Assembly: GCA_963773105.1 (NCBI GenBank)
Contig: CAVZAA010000009.1
Span: 248,001 to 312,000, forward strand
Reading direction: 5' to 3'
DNA length: 64,000 bases
Origin: Trebonia sp963773105
GTDB lineage: Bacteria > Actinomycetota > Actinomycetes > Streptosporangiales > Streptosporangiaceae
Shown: piece by piece, positions 1 through 8,411 of the stretch
Numbering within the stretch: the first letter of the stretch is position 1
Layout: every line of letters begins with the position of its first letter
Position numbers and translations under genes: made by a program
Notes under the pieces: model-generated
What the model saw: only the letters and a program-made list of their open reading frames with translations
The model's database searches: none
What the model was told of the DNA's origin: nothing

Positions 1-302
1 ACGCGGGCCCGGGCATGTCCGATCAGGACGCGGCGCGGGCCTTCGACCGTTTCCACCGCGGCGCCCGCGGCAACGGCGGCCCGGACGGCCTCGACGGGCG
101 GTACCCGGTGACCGTCGAGGCCGGGGCCGCGACCGGGAGCGGCCTCGGCCTGTCGATCGTCCAGGCGATCGCGGCCGCGCACGGCGGGTACGTGCGGCTG
201 CGGTCCGCCCCCGGCGCCGGCGCGACCGTCCACCTGTGGATTCCGGTCCATTTCACCGGAAAGCAGGGCGCGCCGGCCGCGGCGCCTCCTCGTTATCGGT
301 GA
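1..302 (+). CDS. Sensor histidine kinase, C-terminal ATP-binding end (truncated by window edge)
   Basis: The open frame enters from before base 1 and ends at the TGA at 300-302. It encodes the last ~100 residues of a two-component sensor kinase. Visible are the end of the G1 box (AGPGM), the F box (FDRFHRG) and a G2 box (GSGLGLSIVQAIAAAHGG), which together form the ATP lid of a HATPase_c domain. These motifs are typical of HisKA/EnvZ-type kinases. The His-containing dimerisation domain and the sensor lie outside the window, so the stimulus cannot be named. The C-terminus runs about 20 residues past the last beta strand of the domain and is basic and Ala/Pro-rich. Confidence 0.85.
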   Translation, partial: AGPGMSDQDAARAFDRFHRGARGNGGPDGLDGRYPVTVEAGAATGSGLGLSIVQAIAAAHGGYVRLRSAPGAGATVHLWIPVHFTGKQGAPAAAPPRYR

Positions 303-441
303 CTGCCGCTCCCCCACTGGCAGCGCCTTCCGCCGACAGGGCCGGGGTTTGTGCCCGCCCACAGCGGCCGAATGCCCAGCGTTGCCGCCGCCGGACCCCG
401 GCGTACGCTGAAGCGGAGGGAACCGGGGAGAGGCGGGTACG

Positions 442-1293
442 TTGTCGGGGCGCACGGCGCGACGGCGGGTGGTACGAGTCACGCTTTCACCAACGGGCTC
501 GGTGTCGTCAACGGCGCGGGCCGACCTGCTCGCGGGTGAGGAGCCGCTCGGCATCCGGGTCGACGGCGCTGCGCTGACCATGACCATGCGGACCCCGGGC
601 GACGACATCGAGCTCGCGGCCGGCTTCCTGGTCGGCGAGGCGATCATCGCGGCGACCGACGACATCGCCGACATGAAGGTCTGCGACGGTACGACCTGCG
701 GGCACCTCGACCATTCGACCGGCCAGATCGGCAACATCGTCGACGTGACCCTCGCCCCCGGTGTCAGCGTGTCACCGGGGGCGCGACGGTCGTTCCTGAC
801 CACCTCGGCCTGCGGCGTCTGCGGCAAGTCGTCCATCGACGACATCTGCGTGCTGCCGCGGACGCCACTCGATGCGGATGCGACGGTGTTCGCCCCGGCC
901 ATGATCGCCTCGATGCCCGACCGGCTGCGCGAGGCGCAGCGGGTCTTCTCCTCCACCGGCGGGCTGCACGCCGCCGGGCTGTTCACCGCGTCGGGCGAGC
1001 TGCTCGCGGTACGCGAGGACGTCGGCAGGCACAACGCGGTCGACAAGATCGTCGGCTGGGCGCTGCTCAATTCCAAGCTGCCGCTCACCGGGTGCGCGCT
1101 GCTGGTGTCGGGGCGCGCCTCGTTCGAGCTCGTGCAGAAGGCCGTGCTGGGCGGCATCCCGCTGCTGGCGGCCGTCTCGGCGCCATCGTCGCTGGCGGCG
1201 GAGCTGGCCGAAGAGGCCGGGCTGACCCTGATCGGCTTCCTGCGCGGCCCGTCGATGAACGTCTACACCGGCGCTCACCGGATCGCACCATGA
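442..1293 (+). CDS. fdhD: FdhD, sulfurtransferase for molybdenum cofactor of formate dehydrogenase
   Basis: A 283-residue protein of the FdhD/NarQ family. FdhD passes sulfur from the IscS cysteine desulfurase to the bis-MGD cofactor, a step required before formate dehydrogenase is active. The family's catalytic Cys loop is present as TSACGVCGKSS, with Cys124 and Cys127 matching C121/C124 of the E. coli enzyme. The C-terminal half (GLHAAGLFTASGELLAVREDVGRHNAVDK) contains the conserved EDVGRHNAVDK block. The start used is TTG at 442, with a GGGGAG about 12 nt upstream; a slightly later start cannot be excluded because the first 20 residues are poorly conserved. The next gene, moeA, starts 18 nt downstream on the same strand, so the two are probably cotranscribed. 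Confidence 0.93.
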   Translation: MSGRTARRRVVRVTLSPTGSVSSTARADLLAGEEPLGIRVDGAALTMTMRTPGDDIELAAGFLVGEAIIAATDDIADMKVCDGTTCGHLDHSTGQIGNIVDVTLAPGVSVSPGARRSFLTTSACGVCGKSSIDDICVLPRTPLDADATVFAPAMIASMPDRLREAQRVFSSTGGLHAAGLFTASGELLAVREDVGRHNAVDKIVGWALLNSKLPLTGCALLVSGRASFELVQKAVLGGIPLLAAVSAPSSLAAELAEEAGLTLIGFLRGPSMNVYTGAHRIAP

Positions 1294-1311
1294 GGCCAGG
1301 CATGGCGGAAC

Positions 1312-2679
1312 GTGTGCCCCGCCAGTAGCGCCCAGCCGCGCCCGGCGCTCGCCTACGCGCTCTGGCTCGACTCGCTCAAGCGGGCGGGCTGGGGGGTCGA
1401 GCCGGCCACCGAGCAGGTGCCGACGGCCGACGCGCTCGGACGGGTAAGCGCCGCTCCGATCGTCGCGCGGTGGCCGTCGCCCCGGTCCGACTGCTCGGCG
1501 ATGGACGGCATTGCCGTGCGAGCCGCCCGGCTGACCGCCGACCGCAACGCCGCCGGCACCGCGGTGCGCCTGCCCGCGGGCACCTTCGAGTGGATCGACA
1601 CCGGTGACCCGATGCCGGGCGACGCCGACACCGTCGTACTCCGCGAATGGCTGCTGCCGCAGGAGGACGGCAGCCTCATCATCGTGCCCGGCGGCCTCAC
1701 CGCCGAGGCGGCAGATGCAACCGCCGCCACCAGCGCCGCCGTGGGCGCCGCGGCCGCCGATCCGGCGGGCGGACCGATCGCGGTACGCAGCGGCAGGAAC
1801 GTCCGTCGAATGGGCGAGGACTTCGCGGCGGGCGAGTTGCTCTGCCCGGCCGGGCGGCGGCTGCGGCCGGGCGACCTCGCCGCCGCGGCCGCCGGGGGGC
1901 ATGGCTCGGTACTGGTAGCGCAGCGGCCCGTAGTCGCGATCATCCCGACCGGGGACGAGATCCGGCCGCTGGGATCGACCGCGCGGCCGGGCGAGATCCT
2001 GGACACCAACTCGCTCATGATCGCCGCCCGGTGCCGCCAGCTCAGCGCGGTCCCGACGGTGAGCGCGATCCAGCCTGACGACCCGGACGCGCTCGCCGCC
2101 GAGATCCGCCGCTGCGCCCTCGACGCCGACCTGGTACTGATCATCGCCGGGTCGAGCAGAGGCCGCGGCGACCACGCGGCCGCGGTGCTCGCCCAGGTCG
2201 GCGGCGTCGCGGTCACCGGCGTCGCAGTCCGGCCCGGCCACCCGGCGCTGCTCGGCCACGCCAAGCAACCGGGCCACCGCGCGCGGTCGGCGCCGGCTGG
2301 CCGGGCCGGGATCGCGCCGGTCATCGGGCTGCCCGGCTATCCCCTGGCCACCACCGTGATCTTCGAGCTGTTCGCGGCGCCGCTGCTCGCCGCCGCCCAA
2401 GGCGTCAGCCAGTCGACCACGCCCGCGCTGGTGGCAGCGCTCGACCGGGACTGGTCGTCCCCGCCCGGCATCGAGGACTGGGTGCTGGTGACGCTCGCCC
2501 CAGCGGCGGAGTCGGCCGCCCGCGGCACGCTGCCGGTCGCCACCCCGGCCAGGCGCGGCGCCGGATCGATCAGCCAGCTCGCCCGGGCCGATGCGTGGTG
2601 GCCGGTCCCGGCCGACCGAACCGCTTTCGCCGCCGGCGAGGTCATCGAGCTGCGAGCAATCCCCGACGCCCCCTGCTGA
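1312..2679 (+). CDS. moeA: MoeA, molybdopterin molybdenumtransferase
   Basis: A 455-residue MoeA/gephyrin E-domain protein. It inserts molybdate into adenylated molybdopterin to give Moco. Recognisable blocks are the N-terminal SAMDGIAVR (residues ~62-70), a central IIPTGDEIRPLG that opens the MoCF-binding domain, and VIGLPGYPLATTVIFELF near residue 336, which matches the conserved GLPGNP region. The usual 'SxGxSxGDxD' segment reads GSSRGRGDHAAAV, a mild departure from the consensus. An Ala-rich insertion lies around residues 135-155. The start is GTG at 1312, 18 nt after fdhD. Its place between fdhD and a molybdoenzyme gene indicates that it supplies cofactor to that enzyme. Confidence 0.9.
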   Translation: MCPASSAQPRPALAYALWLDSLKRAGWGVEPATEQVPTADALGRVSAAPIVARWPSPRSDCSAMDGIAVRAARLTADRNAAGTAVRLPAGTFEWIDTGDPMPGDADTVVLREWLLPQEDGSLIIVPGGLTAEAADATAATSAAVGAAAADPAGGPIAVRSGRNVRRMGEDFAAGELLCPAGRRLRPGDLAAAAAGGHGSVLVAQRPVVAIIPTGDEIRPLGSTARPGEILDTNSLMIAARCRQLSAVPTVSAIQPDDPDALAAEIRRCALDADLVLIIAGSSRGRGDHAAAVLAQVGGVAVTGVAVRPGHPALLGHAKQPGHRARSAPAGRAGIAPVIGLPGYPLATTVIFELFAAPLLAAAQGVSQSTTPALVAALDRDWSSPPGIEDWVLVTLAPAAESAARGTLPVATPARRGAGSISQLARADAWWPVPADRTAFAAGEVIELRAIPDAPC

Positions 2680-2741
2680 CCTGCTGACCCCGACCGCCCG
2701 GGCGCCGACCCCTTCGCGGCGCCATCGCCCAGGCGGCAAGC

Positions 2742-2758
2742 CGCTTCTTGCTGTTATC
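2742..2758 (+). repeat. 17-bp dispersed repeat, copy 1
   Basis: CGCTTCTTGCTGTTATC lies in the gap between moeA and the FdhF/YdeP gene, 62 bp after the moeA stop. The same word occurs at 11173, 11225, 31526, 45092 and 49926, always on this strand. No function is known to me. Confidence 0.85.
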
Positions 2759-2862
2759 TGGAGACGGAGCCCGGCGACGCGGATCGGTTCACGCTTATCG
2801 TTCGCATTCGCTGGCGTTCGCCACGAATCGGACATGTCCCCTTTTCCGTTATTGTTGACACA

Positions 2863-5160
2863 GTGAGCGAGGCGCGGGTCGACGACGAGGAAATGCGGAT
2901 CGGCGAGCCCGAGACGGCCGCCGTGGGGATGCCAGGGGTCGTCGTCTCGATGCGGTACGCGCTGTCGGAGATGGGGCCGGCCCGGTCGATGCGCACCCTG
3001 CTGCGGGTGAACCAGGCGGACGGGTTCGACTGCCCCAGCTGCGCCTGGGGCGACCCGGCGGTCAAGAACCGCAGCCACGCCGAGTTCTGCGAGAACGGGG
3101 CCAAGGCGGTCGCCTGGGAGGCGACCAGGAAGCGGGTCGATGCGGCGTTCTTCGCCGCCCACCCGGTCTCCTTCCTGCGCGAGCAGACCGATCACTGGCT
3201 TGAGTCCAACGGCCGCCTGACCGAGCCGATGTATCTGGCCGAAGGCGCCGCGCACTACACGCCGATCGGCTGGGACGACGCGTTCCGACTCGTCGCCGAC
3301 CGGCTGAGGGAGCTGCCGGACCCGAACCGGGCCGTGTTCTACACCAGCGGCCGGGCCTCCAACGAGGCGGCGTTCGCCTACCAGCTGCTCGCCCGCAGGC
3401 TCGGCACCAACAACCTGCCCGACTGCTCCAATATGTGCCACGAGTCCAGCGGCGCCGCCCTGTCGCAGACGATCGGGATCGGCAAGGGCCAGGTCACCCT
3501 GGAGGACATCTCCGATCAGGCCGAGCTGATCGTGGTGGTCGGGCAGAACCCGGGCACCAACCATCCCCGGATGCTGTCCGCCCTCGAGGAGGCCAAGCGC
3601 CGCGGCGCCAGGATCGTCGCGGTCAACCCGCTGCCCGAGGCCGGCCTGATGCGCTTCAAGAACCCGCAGAAGGCCCGCGGCCTCGGACATGGCACCAAGC
3701 TGACCGACCGGTTCCTGCCGGTCCGCGTCAACGGCGACCTGGCCCTGTTCGCCGGGGTGAACAAGGCGCTGCTGGAACGGGACGAGGCGGCTCAGGGAAG
3801 CGTGCTCGATCGCGCGTTCATCGCCGCCCACACGGCCGGGTTCGACGCGGCCGCGGCGGCCTGGCGCGCCCTCGACTGGGCGTCGGTCGAGGAGCTCAGC
3901 GGGCTGCCGCGCGAGCAGATCGAGGCGTTCGCCGACGACGTGACCGCCGCGGGCAGCGTGATCGTGTGCTGGGCGATGGGCCTGACCCAGCACAAGAACG
4001 CGGTCGAGACGATCCGCGAGGTGATGAACTTCCTGCTGCTGCGGGGAAACATCGGGCGGCCGGGCGCGGGGCCCTGCCCAGTCCGCGGGCACAGCAACGT
4101 GCAGGGCGACCGGTCGATGGGCGTCTGGGAGAAGATGCCGGACGCCTTCCTCGACAAGCTGCGCGACGAGTTCGGCTTCGAGCCGCCGCGCGCGCACGGG
4201 TGGGACGTGGTCGACTCGATCAGGGCGATGCGCGACGGGAAGGTCGACGTGTTCTTCGCGCTCGGCGGCAACTTCGCCGCCGCCACGCCCGACACCGAGG
4301 TGACCACGGCCGGGCTCGCCCGCTGTGGGCTCACCGTGCACGTCTCGACCAAGCTGAACCGCTCGCACGTGCTCACCGGCCGCGAGGCGCTAATCCTGCC
4401 CTGCCTGGGCCGGACCGAGCGCGACATCCGGGTCGCGGCCGACGGTGCCGAGGCCGAGCAGTACGTGACCGTGGAGGACTCGATGAGCGTCGTGAAGGCG
4501 TCCCAGGGGCGGCTCGCGCCCGCTTCAGGTGAGCTGCGCAGCGAGGTCGCGATCATCACCGGCCTGGCGGCGGAGCTGTTCGACGACGACCTCGGCTGGG
4601 CCGCGATGGGCGCCGACCACTCGGTCATCCGCGAGCACATCGCCCGGGTCGTGCCCGGCTGCGCCGACTACGGCGCGCGCGCCAGCCAGACCGGCGGGTT
4701 CACCATGCCGCGACCGCCGCACGACTCGCTGACCTTCGGCACCGAGAGCGGCAAGGCGCACTTCACGGTCAACCCGGTAACCGCCGTGGCGGTGCCGCCG
4801 GGCCACCTGCTGCTGCAGACGATCCGCTCGCACGACCAGTTCAACACCACCGTCTACGGGCTCAACGACCGATACCGGGGCGTGCACGGCGGCCGCCGGG
4901 TCGTATTCGTCGCCGCCAAGGACCTGACCGAGTTCGGGCTCGCCGACGGTGACCTGGTCGACCTGGTCAGCGTCTGGTCCGACGGCGAGCGGCGGGCGCC
5001 GGCCTTCAGAATCGTCGAGTACCCCACGCCGGCCGGCTGCGCGGCCGCCTACTTCCCCGAGGCCAACGTCTTGGTCCCGCTGGACTCAACTGCCGACACG
5101 AGCAACACCCCGACGTCGAAGTCTGTGATCATCCGCCTCGATCGTCACACCGGCGGCTAA
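2863..5160 (+). CDS. FdhF/YdeP family molybdopterin oxidoreductase
   Basis: A 765-residue member of the DMSO-reductase superfamily, YdeP/FdhF-like branch, related to the formate dehydrogenase alpha subunit. The N-terminus has the cluster-type motif DCPSCAWGD (Cys57, Cys60). The molybdenum region DCSNMCHESSG places Cys192-His193 where formate dehydrogenases carry Sec/Cys-His. The C-terminal molydopterin-binding domain (HDQFNTTVYGLNDRYRGVHGGRR) is complete. No signal peptide is present, so the enzyme should be cytoplasmic. No NADH-binding or separate Fe-S subunit gene is adjacent, so its electron partner is unknown. The start is GTG at 2863, chosen because the family N-terminus follows it. With fdhD and moeA just upstream, a formate-dehydrogenase-like reaction is likely, but E. 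coli YdeP is linked to acid resistance and the substrate remains open. Confidence 0.88.
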   Translation: MSEARVDDEEMRIGEPETAAVGMPGVVVSMRYALSEMGPARSMRTLLRVNQADGFDCPSCAWGDPAVKNRSHAEFCENGAKAVAWEATRKRVDAAFFAAHPVSFLREQTDHWLESNGRLTEPMYLAEGAAHYTPIGWDDAFRLVADRLRELPDPNRAVFYTSGRASNEAAFAYQLLARRLGTNNLPDCSNMCHESSGAALSQTIGIGKGQVTLEDISDQAELIVVVGQNPGTNHPRMLSALEEAKRRGARIVAVNPLPEAGLMRFKNPQKARGLGHGTKLTDRFLPVRVNGDLALFAGVNKALLERDEAAQGSVLDRAFIAAHTAGFDAAAAAWRALDWASVEELSGLPREQIEAFADDVTAAGSVIVCWAMGLTQHKNAVETIREVMNFLLLRGNIGRPGAGPCPVRGHSNVQGDRSMGVWEKMPDAFLDKLRDEFGFEPPRAHGWDVVDSIRAMRDGKVDVFFALGGNFAAATPDTEVTTAGLARCGLTVHVSTKLNRSHVLTGREALILPCLGRTERDIRVAADGAEAEQYVTVEDSMSVVKASQGRLAPASGELRSEVAIITGLAAELFDDDLGWAAMGADHSVIREHIARVVPGCADYGARASQTGGFTMPRPPHDSLTFGTESGKAHFTVNPVTAVAVPPGHLLLQTIRSHDQFNTTVYGLNDRYRGVHGGRRVVFVAAKDLTEFGLADGDLVDLVSVWSDGERRAPAFRIVEYPTPAGCAAAYFPEANVLVPLDSTADTSNTPTSKSVIIRLDRHTGG

Positions 5161-5171
5161 ATTCACAAAAT

Positions 5172-5190
5172 CTTCATCTCGAACGGACCG
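5172..5190 (-). repeat. 19-bp repeat, copy A
   Basis: The plus-strand word CTTCATCTCGAACGGACCG follows the stop codon of the molybdoenzyme by 11 bp. It is identical over 19 bp to 45009-45027. A weaker relative is at 55187-55205. Read on the minus strand it ends in ATGAAG. No function is known. Confidence 0.6.
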
Positions 5191-5245
5191 GGGCTGCCCT
5201 TCCGAGGGATGGCTCTGCCCCTGTCCGCGGCGTATCGTCAGCAGC

Positions 5246-6448
5246 GTGCTCGAGTCACGGCTGCTAAAGGTTTTCGCGTCGCGCACGCGGTTGGCCATGA
5301 CCCTCGGAACAGTCGTCGCGGTGGCGGCGCTCGGGGTCCCGATAGCAGCGGGGACGGCGTCGGCCGCGACCGCTGCCGCTCGCGCGGGAGCCGTCGCGTC
5401 CGGCCCCGACGCTACCTTCCCGGCCTCGCTGGGCGCCATCGCCTGCCGGTCGCTGACAAACTGCATGGCGATCGGCGCGAACGCGCCCCAGATGGCGACC
5501 CAGATGATCGCCGAGCGCTGGAACGGCAGCCGCTGGTCGCGGCTGACGATGCCGAAGCCGGCCGGCGTCGATGACGTCGCCAACGGCGGCCTGGCCTGCC
5601 CGTCGAGCGGCGAGTGCGTGGCGGTGGGCGTCGGCTACCCGTCCCCAAGCTCACGGGGCAGCTTCTTCCCGATCGCCGGGTACTGGAACGGCTCACGCTG
5701 GACGGCCGGCCGGGCCGCCGCCGCCAGCTCGGGAATACTCTCGGCGGTGTCGTGCCCGGCGGTGCGCAACTGCTACGCCGTCGGCAATTACACGCCTAAG
5801 GGCACCAGCGAGGTCCCGCTGATCGAGCACTGGAACGGCGCTAAGTGGTCCAGGCAGGCCGCGCCCACACCGCGCGGCGCGAGCTTCGCGATCTTGCTCG
5901 ATGTGTCCTGCCCGTCGGCGAAGTTCTGCGTGGCGGTCGGCACGGATGGCTCGGGCGTGCTTATCGAGCGCTGGAACGGGATCCGCTGGTCCGTGTCCGC
6001 GCCCCGGTCCGCCCCGTCGGCCATGCTCAACGGCGTCTCCTGCCTGTCGGCGTCGAGCTGCTTCGCCGTTGGCAGCAACCTCACGACGCGCGGCGGCTCG
6101 CTAGTCGAGCGGTGGAACGGCAGGACGTGGTCCCAGTCCACTACCACCGTCCCCCGCAATGCCTCCTACGCGGGCCTGCAGTCCGTCTCGTGCGTATCGG
6201 CGACCCGCTGCCTCGCGGTTGGCAACTACGTCACCAACGGCGTGTACGCGGTCTCGTGGAACGGCCACGGCTGGCACCTGGTCAGCATGACCACCACCGG
6301 CGGGCACCTCGGCGCCTTCGATGAGGTGCGCTGCCTGGCCGCGACGAGCTGCGTCGCGCTCGGCGCAACCACGCAATTCGCCGCCAGCGAGCGCTCGGAG
6401 TCCGCCTTCTGGAACGGCACCCGCTGGAAGGTGGTCCTCACCGCCTGA
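5246..6448 (+). CDS. Secreted Cys/WNG seven-repeat protein (predicted beta-propeller)
   Basis: A 400-residue exported protein. A basic start and a hydrophobic stretch ending AGTASAATA (about residues 15-42) form a signal peptide. The rest is seven tandem units of 38-50 residues. Each has the pattern [VIL]xCxSxxxCxAVGxx...xWNGxxW, for example VSCPSAKFCVAVGTDGSG followed by LIERWNGIRW. Each unit holds two Cys about seven residues apart, probably one disulfide per repeat. Seven units of this length suggest a seven-bladed beta-propeller; this is inference from repeat count and WNG motifs. Such proteins are common in actinomycetes and have no assigned function. The start is GTG at 5246. It is a single gene that converges with the zinc-ribbon gene. 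Confidence 0.8.
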   Translation: MLESRLLKVFASRTRLAMTLGTVVAVAALGVPIAAGTASAATAAARAGAVASGPDATFPASLGAIACRSLTNCMAIGANAPQMATQMIAERWNGSRWSRLTMPKPAGVDDVANGGLACPSSGECVAVGVGYPSPSSRGSFFPIAGYWNGSRWTAGRAAAASSGILSAVSCPAVRNCYAVGNYTPKGTSEVPLIEHWNGAKWSRQAAPTPRGASFAILLDVSCPSAKFCVAVGTDGSGVLIERWNGIRWSVSAPRSAPSAMLNGVSCLSASSCFAVGSNLTTRGGSLVERWNGRTWSQSTTTVPRNASYAGLQSVSCVSATRCLAVGNYVTNGVYAVSWNGHGWHLVSMTTTGGHLGAFDEVRCLAATSCVALGATTQFAASERSESAFWNGTRWKVVLTA

Positions 6449-6462
6449 CCGGCGTCAGCTGC

Positions 6463-6490
6463 GCGGCGCCTGAGGGTGGTCAGGCGCCGC
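6463..6490. terminator. Bidirectional hairpin between convergent genes
   Basis: GCGGCGCCTGA, a 6-nt loop and TCAGGCGCCGC form a perfect 11-bp GC-rich stem. It starts 14 bp after the secreted-repeat gene and includes the stop codon of the minus-strand zinc-ribbon gene. No T-tract follows, as is common for actinobacterial terminators. Confidence 0.65.
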
Positions 6491-6725
6491 CGCCAGCGAC
6501 GCGGGGATGGTCCCGCCACGCGGGCATCGTGGCCATGTAGCTCAGCGTCTCGCGCTCCAGCTCCTCGCGGGTGGCGGCCGGGTTGCGCCTGGCCTGCCAG
6601 CCGACCATCCGCTCGAATCGCTGGTCGAAGGACTGCAGCTGCCCGGATTCGTCGGTGCAGTGGCCGCAGTACCGGCCGGTCTCGATGGGCATGCCGCAGC
6701 TTTCACAGGCTGGTGCGGTCGTCAT
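6480..6725 (-). CDS. Small zinc-ribbon protein
   Basis: An 81-residue protein starting MTTAPACESCGMPIETG. Two CxxC pairs (Cys7/Cys10 and Cys20/Cys23) make a putative zinc ribbon, followed by a short helical tail (FDQRFERMVGWQARRNPAATREELERETLSYMATMP is split here only as description of its amphipathic part). The ATG at 6723-6725 is chosen because AAGGAGA lies at the right distance upstream. A longer reading to 6941 would add Arg/Pro-rich sequence with no family resemblance. The gene overlaps the end of the upstream marR-like gene by 23 nt, which suggests translational coupling. The family resembles the 'putative zinc ribbon' proteins often found beside regulators; its binding partner is unknown. 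Confidence 0.75.
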   Translation of the reverse strand: MTTAPACESCGMPIETGRYCGHCTDESGQLQSFDQRFERMVGWQARRNPAATREELERETLSYMATMPAWRDHPRVAGGGA

Positions 6726-7272
6726 CGTCGCTGTCTCCTTCTGCTGGATGCGGTTGCTGTTCGGGCTCGGGTGGGTCCGTGGTCTGCTTCGCGCCGGGTG
6801 GATCCGCGGTCGTGCCGAGCTCGGGCGCATGCGCGAGCTGGTCGAGCTGGCCGGCCGCCTGCACCAGGGCCTGCAGGCCGGCGATGAGCCCGTCCGCCTG
6901 GTCCGGCGGTACCCGGCCCAGGGCGCGGGCAAGCAGGTCAAGGCCGAGCACCTCGCGGTCTCGGCGCAGCGCGGCGTGCCCAGCCGGGGTCAGCCAGACC
7001 AGCGTGCGCCGCCGGTCGGCCGGGTCGCTCTCGCGCTCGAGCAGCCCCTGATCCTCCAGGTGGCTGACGATCTCGCTGACCACCGACTGGGCCCGGTTCA
7101 GGTGCGCGGCCGCTTCGCCGATCGTCAGCGGTCCGGCCATCGCCAGATGCTCGAGCACCGCCCTGGACGCGCCCTGGAGCTGGCTGCGAGGTCCGTCGCG
7201 GCGGTGGAAGGTCAGGTACACCGCCCGGAATCGCTCGGCGAACCGCTCGGCCCGCTCGTGGGAGTCGCTCAC
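6703..7272 (-). CDS. MarR family transcriptional regulator
   Basis: A winged-helix regulator of about 189 residues. The core HLAMAGPLTIGEAAAHLNRA, VSEIVSHLEDQGLLERE and DPADRRRTLVWLTPAG matches the MarR recognition helix and the DxRD/RR wing. The C-terminus is an acidic, Pro-rich tail (EPEQQPHPAEGDSDDDD) unusual for the family. The start is taken as GTG at 7272 because the family helix alpha1 begins just after it; no good Shine-Dalgarno sequence is visible and an upstream start as far as 7389 is possible. Its 3' end overlaps the zinc-ribbon gene, so the two are probably one transcript. The ligand is unknown. Confidence 0.8.
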   Translation of the reverse strand: MSDSHERAERFAERFRAVYLTFHRRDGPRSQLQGASRAVLEHLAMAGPLTIGEAAAHLNRAQSVVSEIVSHLEDQGLLERESDPADRRRTLVWLTPAGHAALRRDREVLGLDLLARALGRVPPDQADGLIAGLQALVQAAGQLDQLAHAPELGTTADPPGAKQTTDPPEPEQQPHPAEGDSDDDDRTSL

Positions 7273-7382
7273 CCGACCAGGGTTCCGCCCGCCCATCGCA
7301 TCGTCAATCCCGATGGATTCCCGGCCCGCCAGATTCGAGCGCGGTGGCGGGAACCCGCCTGGCGTCGCAAACCGTCTCATAA

Positions 7383-7685
7383 GCGGCACTGCTCGGCACC
7401 GGGCTCGCGCTCACCGTCGGCCCGGCGACCGCGGCGGGCAGAGCGCCCGGCCCCTCCCGGGGCACCGCCCATCCAGCCGCCCCGGCTTGGTTCCAGCTCA
7501 AAAGCGCCGACCTGGGCAACTCCTGCATCACCGAGAAGGGAACAAGCAGCGCGATCGCCGGGGCGCCGTTCCCTAGTTCGCGGACCGTTCCGTCGTTCGC
7601 CGCCGACACGATCGGACCTTGGCAACGCGCAGCCCGCGGTCCCCGTCCCGGTCACCCGGGGACCGGGGCGTCGCGCCTCCGTTAG
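7383..7685 (+). pseudogene. Possible remnant of a secreted-protein gene
   Basis: This stretch between the marR-like gene and the next minus-strand gene has an open plus-strand frame directly after a TAA. It reads like the end of a signal peptide (LLGTGLALTVGPATA) and then AWFQLKSADLGNSCITEKG, which resembles the start of an exported, possibly carbohydrate-binding, domain. There is no start codon and no continuation, so if real it is a decayed fragment. The evidence is weak and the region may simply be non-coding. Confidence 0.25.
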
Positions 7686-8317
7686 CCGGGGAGGTCGCCC
7701 GGACCCGGTCCGGCCGGCTTGTCTCCCAGCATCAGCAGAACGCTGGGCACCATGACGACCGCCAACGCCGCGAAGGCGATCGTCAGCTGGCCCACCGCCA
7801 CGCCGACGCCGAAGATCAGCATGCCGACTGACGCGACCACGGCCAGCGCCAGCCGCCAGCCGCGGCGCCGGCCGGCCGGGCGGAACAGTCCGCGCGGCGA
7901 GCGCCAGTGCCAGCCGGCTGCCACCACCGCGAAGGCGATGAACAGGTAGCCGAATCCGCTGAGCCGGCCGCCCGGCCCGAAGCCACCAAGCCCTTCATGA
8001 CGAATCGAGACGAGCCCGACGACGGTGACGATCGGGCCGATGACCGCGAAGGGGATCGCGATGAGCCGCATCCGCCTGGTCTGCTCGGCTTGGTCGACGG
8101 GCCGCTGCCAGTCTCCGAGCACAGGCTGCTGCCGTTTCCAGGGCCGAGGCCTCCGCCGTCTCGCTGCCGACATCGCGGCCCGGCGCGCGTAGTTCTCGGC
8201 GAAGCCGCGGAAGTTGGTGACGGTCAGCAGGCCGACCGCCGACGCGCCAAGGCCCCAGACGAGCAGGAACAGGCCCGGCGGCGCGTTCGAGTGCGTTGCT
8301 GCGACTGCCAGCGTCAT
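7682..8317 (-). CDS. Hypothetical membrane protein
   Basis: A ~211-residue protein with no family I recognise. About five hydrophobic segments are visible: one at the N-terminus (LFLLVWGLGASAVGLLTV), two in the middle (LIAIPFAVIGPIVTVVGLV and FGYLFIAFAVVAAGW) and two near the C-terminus (ALAVVASVGMLIFGVGVAVG, AFAALAVVMVPSVLLMLG). A basic cytoplasmic loop (AARRRRPRPWKRQQ) sits after the first segment. The start is taken as the ATG at 8317, with AAAGG eight bases upstream; a GTG at 8320 is immediately ahead. It is transcribed toward the marR-like gene, 94 bp after the ROK regulator, and may be in the same transcript as that gene. Confidence 0.65.
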   Translation of the reverse strand: MTLAVAATHSNAPPGLFLLVWGLGASAVGLLTVTNFRGFAENYARRAAMSAARRRRPRPWKRQQPVLGDWQRPVDQAEQTRRMRLIAIPFAVIGPIVTVVGLVSIRHEGLGGFGPGGRLSGFGYLFIAFAVVAAGWHWRSPRGLFRPAGRRRGWRLALAVVASVGMLIFGVGVAVGQLTIAFAALAVVMVPSVLLMLGDKPAGPGPGDLPG

Positions 8318-8411
8318 CACGGAGACCTTTGCTCTCGGGGAGAACCGCAGTGTCTCGTGTCCCCGCGGGCATCCGCAAGGGCCGCCCGGTCCCGGGTTCC
8401 GGGGCAGGCGA

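Noticed and set aside
2855..2860. TTGACA just before the molybdoenzyme start as its -35 box
   Set aside because: It is only a few bases before the GTG, so transcription from it would begin inside the gene.
772..4368. Very long minus-strand open frame opposite fdhD, moeA and the molybdoenzyme
   Set aside because: It has biased Arg/Gly/Asp composition, no family motifs and mirrors real genes; it is an antisense shadow caused by high third-position GC.
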